Shown piece after piece: positions 33,796 through 41,442 of a stretch of 64,000 nucleotides of DNA. The stretch is from Acidobacteriota bacterium (GTDB taxonomy: Bacteria > Acidobacteriota > Thermoanaerobaculia > Gp7-AA8 > JAHWKK01). Under the pieces are notes generated by a model, which made no database searches, was not told the DNA's origin, and saw only the letters and a program-made list of their open reading frames with translations. Location of the stretch: positions 157,059-221,058 of the forward strand of contig JAHWKK010000003.1 of the NCBI GenBank assembly GCA_019347945.1, given 5' to 3'. Each line of letters begins with the position of its first letter. The first letter of the stretch is position 1. Both the position numbers and the translations under genes were made by a program.

Positions 33796-34191
33796 CTAAT
33801 CCCCTCGGAGCGAGATCCCGATCGCGCGGGCAGCCTCGCCGAGAATCCCCACGACGATGACCGAAAATCCGAGCGCGACACCGACCGGCTCGAATCGGGC
33901 TACGGCGATGGTGGCAAAGACGGAAACGGTCATCAGAATCATCCGAAAAGCCACTCTTCCCCCGACGCTGGCGGGGCTGATGTCGGAGGATGACCGCAGA
34001 GTGTCCTGAACGATCTCCTGCAGCCAGACGAAGTTCATCACAACGAGGATTGCGCTGCAAGCGATGGCGCCGGCGAAGCGCCAGCCCGCGAAAACGACAG
34101 CCCCGGCGATCATCACGAGTGAGCTCACCGCGGCGGTCGTCATGATCCGTCTCACGGTAGCGCGGTACTCGGAATCGATCGGATCAGACAT
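33796..34191 (-). CDS. atpI: ATP synthase subunit I (AtpI-like)
   Basis: 131 residues with four hydrophobic helices, beginning with a short polar tail (SDPIDSEYRATVRRIM) followed by AAVSSLVMIAGAVVFAG and ending in LGEAARAIGISLRGD. The size, hydrophobic pattern and position directly before atpB match AtpI, which aids c-ring assembly and possibly ion homeostasis. It overlaps atpZ by 8 bases. Confidence 0.75.
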   Translation of the reverse strand: MSDPIDSEYRATVRRIMTTAAVSSLVMIAGAVVFAGWRFAGAIACSAILVVMNFVWLQEIVQDTLRSSSDISPASVGGRVAFRMILMTVSVFATIAVARFEPVGVALGFSVIVVGILGEAARAIGISLRGD

Positions 34192-34450
34192 CGGTCTTTG
34201 GGTCGTCGGGGGGATCGGTGAAGCCGCCTCCCTTTCCCACCATCCGGAAGAGGTTTAGAAACGCGGCGATCACTCCGAAGCCGGTGAAGATCGCCGTCAG
34301 CCAGGGGGAGGTGCCGAAAACGCGGTCCATCGCCCAGCCCCATCCGAACCCGAGTGCGATGGCGATCGGGAACATGAAAGCGAGAGCGGTCAGTTCGAGG
34401 CCCGCCCGATAGTCGTCCCCTTTTTTCTTCCTGCTCGAATGATTGTCCAC
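34184..34450 (-). CDS. atpZ: AtpZ/AtpI family F0 accessory protein
   Basis: 88 residues, two membrane helices with the family motif GWGWAMDRVFGTSPWLTAIFTGFGVIAAFLNLFRM split across them; the G-x-x-x-D and F-G-x-x-A-G/A-F-x-N pattern is typical of AtpZ. Works with AtpI in F0 assembly or Mg/Ca uptake in studied species. GTG start with GAGGACG upstream. First gene of the F0 cluster. Confidence 0.78.
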   Translation of the reverse strand: MDNHSSRKKKGDDYRAGLELTALAFMFPIAIALGFGWGWAMDRVFGTSPWLTAIFTGFGVIAAFLNLFRMVGKGGGFTDPPDDPKTDV

Positions 34451-34642
34451 AGCGTCCTCGAAAGATGTCGCCTTTCACCGGGAAAGGTCGGCTGGCATCA
34501 CCCGGCCGAAACTCTCACATGGTCACGTTTACTCCTGATTCTGTGGGATTTAGCGTCTGGAAGTCCCTGTGCTCGTGCCGTGGCATACGCCTTGCCCCTA
34601 CAAATAACGTCGCCAAACAGAGGCGTCAGGAGGAATAGACAG

Positions 34643-35302
34643 ATGAAACGACTTACACATTGGAGCCTGAGCATTCTCACCGTCATCATCATGGTGCTCG
34701 CGGCAGCCTGCGTCAGCAGCGACGATCCCAACAAGAGAGCCAAGAAGGGCGCAGCGATCGGCGCCGTGACCGGAGCCGCAGCCGGAGCCGTGATCGGAAA
34801 TCAGTCAGATAACCCGAAGACCGGTGCTGTGGTCGGTGCGGCCGTCGGAGCCGGAGTCGGAGCTGCGATCGGTCACATGATGGACAAACAGCAGCAGGAG
34901 CTCGAGCGGATCGAGGGCGTCGAAGTCACCCGAACTGCCGAAGACGAGATCAACGTGGTCATGGAGAACGACATCCTGTTCGACTTCGACTCGGCGGCAC
35001 TTCGGGCCGATAGTCGTCAGTCGCTCAGAGACATGGCGAGCGTTTTCGTCGAGTATCCCGACACGCGTATCGACATCAGCGGCCATACCGATTCGGTCGG
35101 GTCGGCCTCTTACAACCAGAATCTCTCCGAGGAGCGGGCGCGGGCAGTGACGCGCTACCTGACTTCCCAGGGAGTTTCGCCGACGCGAATCACCGCCCGA
35201 GGGTATGGCGAATCGCTGCCGACCTCGTCCAACGAAACGGCAGCCGGCCGCCAGCTCAACAGAAGGGTCGAGATCCAGATCACGGCCATTCCTCAGGGCT
35301 GA
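34643..35302 (+). CDS. OmpA-family lipoprotein with glycine-zipper domain
   Basis: 219 residues. Lipobox LAAAC after SLSILTVIIMVLAAAC. Next is a glycine-zipper segment (KGAAIGAVTGAAAGAVIGNQ and VVGAAVGAGVGAAIGHMMD). The C-terminal OmpA-like peptidoglycan-binding domain has NDILFDFDSAALR, DISGHTDSVGSASYNQNLSEER, RITARGYGES and AAGRQLNRRVEI. It should tether the outer membrane to peptidoglycan. AGGAGG ribosome-binding site, and a terminator with a UUCG tetraloop behind it: a monocistronic, probably highly expressed gene. Confidence 0.9.
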   Translation: MKRLTHWSLSILTVIIMVLAAACVSSDDPNKRAKKGAAIGAVTGAAAGAVIGNQSDNPKTGAVVGAAVGAGVGAAIGHMMDKQQQELERIEGVEVTRTAEDEINVVMENDILFDFDSAALRADSRQSLRDMASVFVEYPDTRIDISGHTDSVGSASYNQNLSEERARAVTRYLTSQGVSPTRITARGYGESLPTSSNETAAGRQLNRRVEIQITAIPQG

Positions 35303-35327
35303 ACCAGGAGCAGCAGCCGATGTTGGG

Positions 35328-35355
35328 AAAAGCGGGACTTCGGTCCCGCTTTTTT
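35328..35355 (+). terminator. Rho-independent terminator with C(UUCG)G tetraloop
   Basis: Eleven-bp perfect stem AAAAGCGGGAC / GTCCCGCTTTT closed by TTCG and running into T residues, 25 bases downstream of the OmpA-like gene. Confidence 0.92.
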
Positions 35356-35439
35356 CATGTCGGAAAAGCCCACCCCCGATCTCTGGTAGACTGAGTTGCT
35401 CTCGCCGAGCGCCGACTGATACGAGGGAGGAATCGCCGC

Positions 35440-36147
35440 TTGATTACGGGCTACAACACCGATATCAAGCATAACGACAAGGTCTTTCACGTCCAGACAG
35501 AGGATAAGGGAAACAACAATCCCGTCATCGAATCGCTCATTTACGTGGGTGGCGAAATTCTGGCGTCGACAAAGACCTCGTATGCTGAGCGCCTGGCGGC
35601 CGGTGCTGACGAAAAGATCATCGGCGAGCTGATGGAGCTTCAGCACAAGAAGATGATCGCTGCCATCAAGCGCGGTCGTTTCGACAAGAAGCTCGTGGGC
35701 GAAGTGATCATGCCCGCCAAGACGGTCGCACAACCCATTCCCGAGCAGGACGAAGCCGAGGAAAAAGACCTGCTCGAAGACAGCGGCAGTCGCAGTCTCG
35801 ATCAGGTGATCCTCGATTACCTGGCGTCCGAAGCGGAAAGTGAGCATCTCGAGCTGAGCCTCGTCAACACCGTCGATTTCATCGCGGGCATGCCATTCGA
35901 GCTCCGCGTGACGGCATGCCGGAGCCTCTCACAGAAGCCGATCGCCGGTGCAATGATCGAGGTGAAGATGATCTCGACGGTGGAGCCTCCACGCGTTCTC
36001 TTTCGGGGCGCGACCGATGAGAACGGCACGACCGTGATCAGGGCGACGATTCCACCGTTGGCCGAGGGCACTGCGGCCGTGATCGTTTCCGCCCAGAGCG
36101 AGCTCGGCAACGATGAGCTCAAGCAACTGGTCAAACGCAAGCGCTGA
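35440..36147 (+). CDS. Conserved protein of unknown function with beta-sandwich C-terminus
   Basis: 235 residues, TTG start decided by GGAGGA 9 bases upstream. N-terminal ~80 residues (ITGYNTDIKHNDKVFHVQTEDKG, VIESLIYVGGEILASTKTSY, MELQHKKMIAAIKRGRFD) form a distinctive module. An acidic linker follows, then a C-terminal Ig/carboxypeptidase-regulatory-like domain (AGMPFELRVTACRSLSQKPIAGAMI, RGATDENGTTVIRATIP). The module Y-N-T-D-I-x-H-N-x-x-x-F-H-V-Q-T-E-D is, as far as I recall, recurrent in Acidobacteriota and related phyla without known function. No signal peptide, so cytoplasmic. Confidence 0.7.
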   Translation: MITGYNTDIKHNDKVFHVQTEDKGNNNPVIESLIYVGGEILASTKTSYAERLAAGADEKIIGELMELQHKKMIAAIKRGRFDKKLVGEVIMPAKTVAQPIPEQDEAEEKDLLEDSGSRSLDQVILDYLASEAESEHLELSLVNTVDFIAGMPFELRVTACRSLSQKPIAGAMIEVKMISTVEPPRVLFRGATDENGTTVIRATIPPLAEGTAAVIVSAQSELGNDELKQLVKRKR

Positions 36148-36156
36148 ATGAACACC

Positions 36157-36390
36157 GGAGCCGGGAATCAGGAGCCAGGAATCAGGAGCCAGGAATCAGG
36201 AACCAGGAATCAGGAACCAGGAATCAGGAACCAGGAGTCAGGACGGGTCCCGTCTTTGATGTTGCTGGGCTCGCTGGCGGCGATCGTAGAAAGAAGAGGC
36301 GAGAGTTGGTGGCTCGCTTCGCTCGCGCTGATTGATGAAATGCGCTTCGCCCTCTCTCCTGACTCCTGATTCCCGGCTCCTGGTTCCTGA
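36157..36390. repeat. Inverted-repeat element with 14-bp tandem units
   Basis: Five contiguous units AATCAGGARCCAGG occupy 36166-36235, followed by a partial unit. Inverted copies lie at 36358-36390. A 17-bp segment (GGAGCCGGGAATCAGGA) at 36157-36173 is repeated exactly in reverse at 36364-36380. Between them is ~110 bases of ordinary sequence. This could be a REP/MITE-like element or a large hairpin; units touch without spacers, so it is not CRISPR. Open frames through it are artefacts of the repeat. Confidence 0.8.
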
Positions 36391-36419
36391 CGCGACAGCG
36401 ACATGAAGCGAAATCGACG

Positions 36420-37118
36420 ATGAGAAACGCCATCACAGCCGCGCATGTGCTGGTCTTCTTGGTGGCCGTTTGCACCGGAGGCTCGACGCCTTCCGACGCG
36501 CTCCGGTACCTCGCGATCGGTGACTCCTACACGATTGGTGAGGGGGTCTCGCGCGAGGAAACGTTTCCCGAGCAGCTGGCCGTTCTCCTTCGGGCGAGGG
36601 GAGAATCTGTGGGCGATCCGGTCGTCATCGCCGGCACGGGATGGACCACGCCCGTGATCCGGCAGAAGGTCCTCGATGCCTCACCCCGGGGCCCGTTCGA
36701 TCTCGTGACCGTACTCGCCGGGGTGAACGACCAGTTCCGCGGAGGATCGCCACAGACCTACCGGAACGAATTCGAAGCGCTCGTCGGAGAGGCGATCGAG
36801 CTGGCCGGCGGGAGACACGCTGCCGTGGTCATCGTCTCGATCCCCGACTGGAGCGTATCGCCGGCCGGGCAGCGGATGAATCGGCCGAACGTGGCAGCGG
36901 AGATCGATCGCTTCAACGAGGTCAACCGTGCAGTTGCCGAGGACTTTGGAACGCGCTATGTCGACGTGACCGCGTTCTCACGCGAGGCGACCGATCCCTC
37001 GATGTTTGCATCGGACGGTCTGCATCCGTCGGCGATGCAGTACGGCGAGTGGGCGCGCGCGATTCTTCCTGTGGCGCGACAGGCTCTCAGTGAAGCTCAG
37101 TCGTCGAGCTCTCGATAG
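36420..37118 (+). CDS. SGNH/GDSL-type hydrolase, exported
   Basis: 232 residues. Signal peptide or lipoprotein-like N-terminus (AITAAHVLVFLVAVCTGG), then SGNH blocks: I, YLAIGDSYTIGEG (nucleophile Ser); III, LAGVNDQFRG (Asn); V, SDGLHPSAMQY (Asp and His). It should be an esterase, lipase or deacetylase acting outside the cytoplasm; substrate unknown. Its last 22 bases overlap the convergent flavin-reductase gene. Confidence 0.85.
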   Translation: MRNAITAAHVLVFLVAVCTGGSTPSDALRYLAIGDSYTIGEGVSREETFPEQLAVLLRARGESVGDPVVIAGTGWTTPVIRQKVLDASPRGPFDLVTVLAGVNDQFRGGSPQTYRNEFEALVGEAIELAGGRHAAVVIVSIPDWSVSPAGQRMNRPNVAAEIDRFNEVNRAVAEDFGTRYVDVTAFSREATDPSMFASDGLHPSAMQYGEWARAILPVARQALSEAQSSSSR

Positions 37119-37573
37119 GTGCTCTTGAAATAGAGGAGCGGCGCCCCGTCGGAGACCGAGAGGGACTCGACGCGACCGACGAAGATCGTGTGATCCCCTC
37201 CTTCGAAATTCGAATGGATCGTGCATTCGAGGTTCGCCAGCGTTCCCTCGATCACTGGCACCCCCCCGGTTCCAGCCCGCCACTCGACTCCCTCGAATCG
37301 ATCCTCGAGCGGGCTGGCGAACCGGCTCGACACATCGAGCTGCTCGGACGAGAGGATATTCACTACGAATCGGGACGCGCGCGACAACGCCTGATGTGAC
37401 CGGATACCCTTCTCGATACAGATCAGTACCAGGGGAGGCTCGAGCGACAGGGAGCAGAACGCGCTGACCGTGAGGCCATGAGGAAGTCCATCGGCATCGA
37501 GGGTCGTCACGACGGTGACACCGCTGGCAAAGCGGCTCAGGCCCTCGCGAAACTCGACGGGTGTCACGGCCAT
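37097..37573 (-). CDS. Flavin reductase-like FMN-binding protein
   Basis: 158 residues of the split-barrel flavin reductase family (RutF/HpaC-like). The signature is FASGVTVVTTLDADGLPHGLTVSAFCSLSLEPPLVLICIEKG, followed by FVVNILSSEQ, LECTIHSNFEGGDHTIFVGRV and YFKSTYREL. Such enzymes reduce free flavin with NAD(P)H for a partner monooxygenase; no monooxygenase gene is adjacent. Convergent 22-base overlap with the GDSL gene. Confidence 0.87.
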   Translation of the reverse strand: MAVTPVEFREGLSRFASGVTVVTTLDADGLPHGLTVSAFCSLSLEPPLVLICIEKGIRSHQALSRASRFVVNILSSEQLDVSSRFASPLEDRFEGVEWRAGTGGVPVIEGTLANLECTIHSNFEGGDHTIFVGRVESLSVSDGAPLLYFKSTYRELDD

Positions 37574-37585
37574 TTCGAACCGTAA

Positions 37586-39958
37586 CTATAACCGGGCGGT
37601 CGCCGCATTGACGGCACGGGTGATGCGTGCCTGCCGGGGGTTGATTGCGAGAGAGCGATTCCAGTAGTCGAGTGCACGAGCCGGGTCGTCCCTGCGGGCG
37701 TATACGTTGCCGAGATTGTTGAGGACCTCGATGGAAGTGGGTCTGAGCGCCAGCGCCTCCTCGAGAACGGGCACCGCTTCGGTGAGCCGGTCGGCTTCGG
37801 CGAGGGCCGAGCCGAGGTTTGCAGCGATCCGATAGGAGCCGGGAAAGCGCTCTCGCGCTTCGGACAGAATATTGATCGCGCGGGTCGGCATGTTCCGATC
37901 ACCGGAACGGAACCATGCCGCGAGATCGATCACGAGTTGCTCGGGGTCGTCGACGAGATTCTCGTCGATGATCTTTTCAACGAGGTTTTCGGCCGCGGTG
38001 ATCCGGTTGTTGGCGAGGGAGGCATTCAGGAGGTTCAGATACGCGGTCGGATCGTTCTCGATGACGGAGGTCGCGTCATCGAAATAATCGATCGCTTCGG
38101 CAAGATCTCCGGCTCGAGCTCTTTTGACTCCTTCGTTATTCAGCCAGGCGTATCGCCCCCAGGTCTCGGGTCTTTCCGTCGCGGCCTCGCTCCGTCGAGC
38201 CGTCTGAGTGGAGGGATCCGACTGGAGATGTCCGGCAGATCGCTGATGTCGCATTTCGAGGCCTCGTGCGAGCTCCCCGGATGCGCGCGGCGCTTCGAGA
38301 TCGATCAGATCGCTGTACGAAACGACCTGGACTGCTTCGATAGGTTCCACGTCAGTGAACATCGAGTCGAGTGCGCGACCGTCCATCTCCGTCGACTTCG
38401 GAAGCCCGAGAAGGGAGAGGATCGTCGGTGTGACGTCGAGAATGCTCGCCTGGATTCGGGCCCGCGAAGGTCGGACTGCGTTACCGAATGCGATGAGGAC
38501 GCCGGCGTCGCGATGATCGACGAGGGTGTTTCGTTCCTCGGGTGCGAGTCGGGGTCGATCATCACCCCACATGAAACCGTGGGCCGAGACGATCAGGAGA
38601 GTGGAGTCTTCCGGCAGGGCCCGGAGCCATTCGCCGAGAAGCCTGTCGAGCTCGACGTAGAAGTTGATGAGAACGGGCCAGTATCGACGGTACATGTCGC
38701 GATCGACGCCGGATCGCTGCGGGGGAGAGTAGGGACCGAAGACGTGATGAACCACGTCGGCCCCGGGAAAACCGACCGCGAGCAGCATCGGCTCGTCGTT
38801 CTCCACCAGCCGGAGGGCCACTCTGTGGCTGGTCCAGGTCCGGGCGAGAACTTCGCGCAGCAGGACGGTCGGACTGCCCCCCTGCAGGTCGTTGCCGACC
38901 TCTGCGAAACGGCCGAGCTGATCGGGTCCGACCGTCTCGATGGGAACCCGGCTGTCCGCGACGACTGCCGCGACTTCAGCCGGCCACGTCTCGAGCGTCA
39001 TACCCTCATCGGGTTGAACGACGACGAGGTTGTCCATCCGGACGGGGGGCCACGCAGCCCACCAGTCGACCACATCCGAGGGGCGGTTGAAGCCGGCCGC
39101 GATCTCCCAGAAAGCCGGAGCATGGCGGCGTGTCGCCGGCGCGGCGGCGGTTTCCGCGCCTCCGACGATTCCGGTCCGGGCCGGAGCGAGACCGGTCGAA
39201 AGAGATGTCCAGACGAGCGATGAGGCTGTGGGCTGAATCGACTGCAGGCGGGCCGAGGCTCCGTTCTCGATGACCGACTCCATATTCGGCATCCGCCCGA
39301 CGTCGATCAGGGCGTCGAGCAGTTCCCAGTCGAGACCGTCGATGCCGATCACGGCGACCCGACCGACCGGTCCCCGGGCCTGCCTTCGAATCTGCTGGCG
39401 TTTGTGCTCGAGCAAGGCTCCCTTGTCGATGGTGATTCGGCCGATCTCGAAAGCCTTGACGTCGATCCCGTTCCGTTCCAGGTGCGCGATGGCTGTAGCC
39501 GTCAGAGCCGAGCGCCTCTCAGCGAACCGCGCTCCCGGAGAGGCGAGCTCCTCCACCGATACCTGTGTCGTCACCGCCCGGAGCGCCTCGGCGACCCTCC
39601 GATCGAACCAGGAACGCCAGCCGTCCACCACGATCCGTCGCGAATCCGGCAGCTGCGCGCCCGTGACGAGGAACCGCACGCGGTATCCCACTCGGATCGG
39701 CACGTTCTCCCGCGTCAACGCCGAAGCCACGCCGTCCGCCTGGGCGGCGCCGTCGCGGCTTGCAAATGCGTTTCTCCGGAAGATGTGCGGAGGGAGGAAC
39801 GCGATGCCTCCTCGAGCGATCCGAATCTCACCCGATGTCCGGTCGATCCCGAAAATGAGAGTCCCTGGCGAGGGAAGGTAGAGACTGATCGCCAGGTAGA
39901 AAAGCCCGATAATTCCGAAAGCGATCAGCAACAGCTGGAGGCGGCGAAAAGTCAGCAT
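37586..39958 (-). CDS. SPFH-like / alkaline-phosphatase-superfamily / TPR fusion protein
   Basis: 790 residues in three parts. Residues ~1-190: membrane anchor (LLLIAFGIIGLFYLAISLYL) and a band-7/SPFH-like domain (LTRENVPIRVGYRVRF, then RRVAEALRAVTTQVSVEEL and LERNGIDVKAFEIGRI). Residues ~195-560: type I phosphodiesterase core, with metal Asp in VIGIDGLDW, nucleophile region PTASSLVWTSLSTGLAP and Asp/His metal ligands around VGFPGADVVHHVFG. Residues ~590-790: TPR repeats. The phosphodiesterase-TPR pairing is known; the SPFH-like N-terminus is unusual. Probably extracytoplasmic. ATG at 39958 is chosen; a longer upstream frame lies antisense to pntAA. Confidence 0.75.
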   Translation of the reverse strand: MLTFRRLQLLLIAFGIIGLFYLAISLYLPSPGTLIFGIDRTSGEIRIARGGIAFLPPHIFRRNAFASRDGAAQADGVASALTRENVPIRVGYRVRFLVTGAQLPDSRRIVVDGWRSWFDRRVAEALRAVTTQVSVEELASPGARFAERRSALTATAIAHLERNGIDVKAFEIGRITIDKGALLEHKRQQIRRQARGPVGRVAVIGIDGLDWELLDALIDVGRMPNMESVIENGASARLQSIQPTASSLVWTSLSTGLAPARTGIVGGAETAAAPATRRHAPAFWEIAAGFNRPSDVVDWWAAWPPVRMDNLVVVQPDEGMTLETWPAEVAAVVADSRVPIETVGPDQLGRFAEVGNDLQGGSPTVLLREVLARTWTSHRVALRLVENDEPMLLAVGFPGADVVHHVFGPYSPPQRSGVDRDMYRRYWPVLINFYVELDRLLGEWLRALPEDSTLLIVSAHGFMWGDDRPRLAPEERNTLVDHRDAGVLIAFGNAVRPSRARIQASILDVTPTILSLLGLPKSTEMDGRALDSMFTDVEPIEAVQVVSYSDLIDLEAPRASGELARGLEMRHQRSAGHLQSDPSTQTARRSEAATERPETWGRYAWLNNEGVKRARAGDLAEAIDYFDDATSVIENDPTAYLNLLNASLANNRITAAENLVEKIIDENLVDDPEQLVIDLAAWFRSGDRNMPTRAINILSEARERFPGSYRIAANLGSALAEADRLTEAVPVLEEALALRPTSIEVLNNLGNVYARRDDPARALDYWNRSLAINPRQARITRAVNAATARL

Positions 39959-39997
39959 CGGCAGACGACCTGTTGCATCCGAGCTGCCAGCTGCAAT

Positions 39998-40003
39998 TAG
40001 AAT
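39998..40003 (+). promoter_or_regulatory. Candidate -10 element of pntAA (near-leaderless)
   Basis: TAGAAT ends 9 bases before the pntAA ATG; there is no Shine-Dalgarno between. Lies in the 54-base divergent gap to the SPFH-fusion gene. Confidence 0.4.
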
Positions 40004-40012
40004 GCACCGAAC

Positions 40013-41149
40013 ATGACACTCATATTCGTTCCCAAAGAGGCCGGAGACCAGGAGACGCGAGTCGCTGGTACTCCCGAGACGGTCAAAAAATACGTCGCCG
40101 AAGGTTTTTCCGTATCGGTCGAATCGGGCGCTGGCGAGAAGTCGAACTTCAGCGACGAGGTCTATCAGGGTGCCGGCGCCACCATCGGGACGACGGCCGA
40201 CTGGGAGAGGAGCGACCTGGTTCTCACCGTGACCGGGCCATCGGAGCAGAACGCGGCGCGGATGAAGCAGGGCGCGATTCTGATCGGCCTCCTCACGCCG
40301 CATCGCCGTTCCGATCTGGTCAGGAAGCTGCGAGATGGTCGCGTCTCGTCGCTCGCGATGGAGCTCGTTCCTCGAATCTCCAGGGCGCAGTCGATGGATG
40401 CTCTCTCGTCGCAGGCTTCGATCGGCGGCTACAAAGCGGTTCTGCTCGCGGCATCCCGGCTCGGCAAGTACTTTCCGCTGCTGATGACCGCGGCCGGGAC
40501 CATCAAGCCTGCGAGAGTGGTCGTGATGGGAGCGGGCGTCGCCGGTCTGCAGGCGATCGCGACTGCCAAGCGTCTCGGCTCGATCGTCGAGGTCTCCGAC
40601 ATCCGGCCCGCCGTCAAGGAACAGGTCGAGTCGCTCGGCGGAAAGTTCATCGAGCTTCCGATGGAGGAGAGCGGAGAGGGTGCGGGCGGCTACGCGAAGG
40701 AAATGGGAGAAGACTTCCTCCGGAAACAGCGGGAGATCGTCGCTCGCCACGTGTCGGCGGCCGACGTCGTCATCACGACCGCGCAGATACCCGGGCGCAA
40801 GGCGCCGACGCTGGTCACCGAGGAGATGGTGAAGGCGATGAGAAAAGGGGCTGTGATCGTCGATCTGGCGGTCGATTCCGGGGGCAACTGCGAGATCAGC
40901 GAGCCCGAAAGGGAGATCGAGCGGCACGGTGTCCACATCCTCGGTTACTCGAATCTCCCCGCGACCGTGCCGGAGGACGCGAGCACGCTTTACTCGCGCA
41001 ATGTCTATTCACTGCTTGGTCTGGTCAAAACCAAAGAGGGAGGGCTGACCCTGAACCTCGAGGACGAAGTCATCGATTCAACTCTGCTCACTCACGACGG
41101 AGTCGTCCGTCATGCTCCGACGGCTGCGCTTCTGGAGGGTCAACGCTGA
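40013..41149 (+). CDS. pntAA: NAD(P) transhydrogenase subunit alpha part 1 (NAD-binding)
   Basis: 378 residues, soluble domain I of proton-translocating transhydrogenase, which drives NADH to NADPH with the proton gradient. AlaDH/PNT N-domain motifs: PKEAGDQETRVAGTPETVKKY, ELVPRISRAQSMDALSSQA and GGYKAVLLAA. NAD site: VVMGAGVAGLQAIATAKRLGSIVEVSDIRP. The last base of its TGA is the first base of the next gene's ATG. The split into three genes is usual outside enterics. Confidence 0.94.
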   Translation: MTLIFVPKEAGDQETRVAGTPETVKKYVAEGFSVSVESGAGEKSNFSDEVYQGAGATIGTTADWERSDLVLTVTGPSEQNAARMKQGAILIGLLTPHRRSDLVRKLRDGRVSSLAMELVPRISRAQSMDALSSQASIGGYKAVLLAASRLGKYFPLLMTAAGTIKPARVVVMGAGVAGLQAIATAKRLGSIVEVSDIRPAVKEQVESLGGKFIELPMEESGEGAGGYAKEMGEDFLRKQREIVARHVSAADVVITTAQIPGRKAPTLVTEEMVKAMRKGAVIVDLAVDSGGNCEISEPEREIERHGVHILGYSNLPATVPEDASTLYSRNVYSLLGLVKTKEGGLTLNLEDEVIDSTLLTHDGVVRHAPTAALLEGQR

Positions 41150-41430
41150 TGGACTCGATTCTCATCGGTATTTATCTTTTCGTTCTTGCGATGTTCGTCG
41201 GCTTCGAAGTGATCACGAAGATTCCGCCGACGCTGCATACGCCTCTGATGTCGGGTGCGAACGCGATTTCCGGGATTACGGTTGTCGGAGCGCTCATTGC
41301 GTCGCAGGGAGGTTATTTCACGACGAGCCGGCTTCTCGGCTGTCTCGCGATCATTGTCGCGACGGTGAACGTGGTCGGCGGCTTCCTGGTGACTGACCGA
41401 ATGCTTCGAATGTTCGGGAAGCGGAAATAG
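41149..41430 (+). CDS. pntAB: NAD(P) transhydrogenase subunit alpha part 2 (membrane)
   Basis: 93 residues with three TM helices (ILIGIYLFVLAMFVGFEVI, SGITVVGALIAS and LLGCLAIIVATVNVVGGFLVTD). The motif KIPPTLHTPLMSGANAISG is characteristic. Part of the proton channel domain II together with the N-terminal part of PntB. Start overlaps the pntAA stop by one base. Confidence 0.94.
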   Translation: MDSILIGIYLFVLAMFVGFEVITKIPPTLHTPLMSGANAISGITVVGALIASQGGYFTTSRLLGCLAIIVATVNVVGGFLVTDRMLRMFGKRK

Positions 41431-41442
41431 GGCGGGGCGCAG

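Noticed and set aside
36166-36243. CRISPR-like array
   Set aside because: Units are 14 bp and contiguous with no spacers, and there are no cas genes.
36148-36369. 73-codon open frame beginning right after the conserved unknown gene
   Set aside because: Its N-terminal half is a translation of the 14-bp tandem repeat; no ribosome-binding site and no protein-like pattern.
37586-40936. Longer 1116-codon frame including the SPFH-phosphodiesterase gene
   Set aside because: The extra ~326 codons are antisense to pntAA and do not look like protein; the ATG at 39958 leads straight into a membrane anchor.
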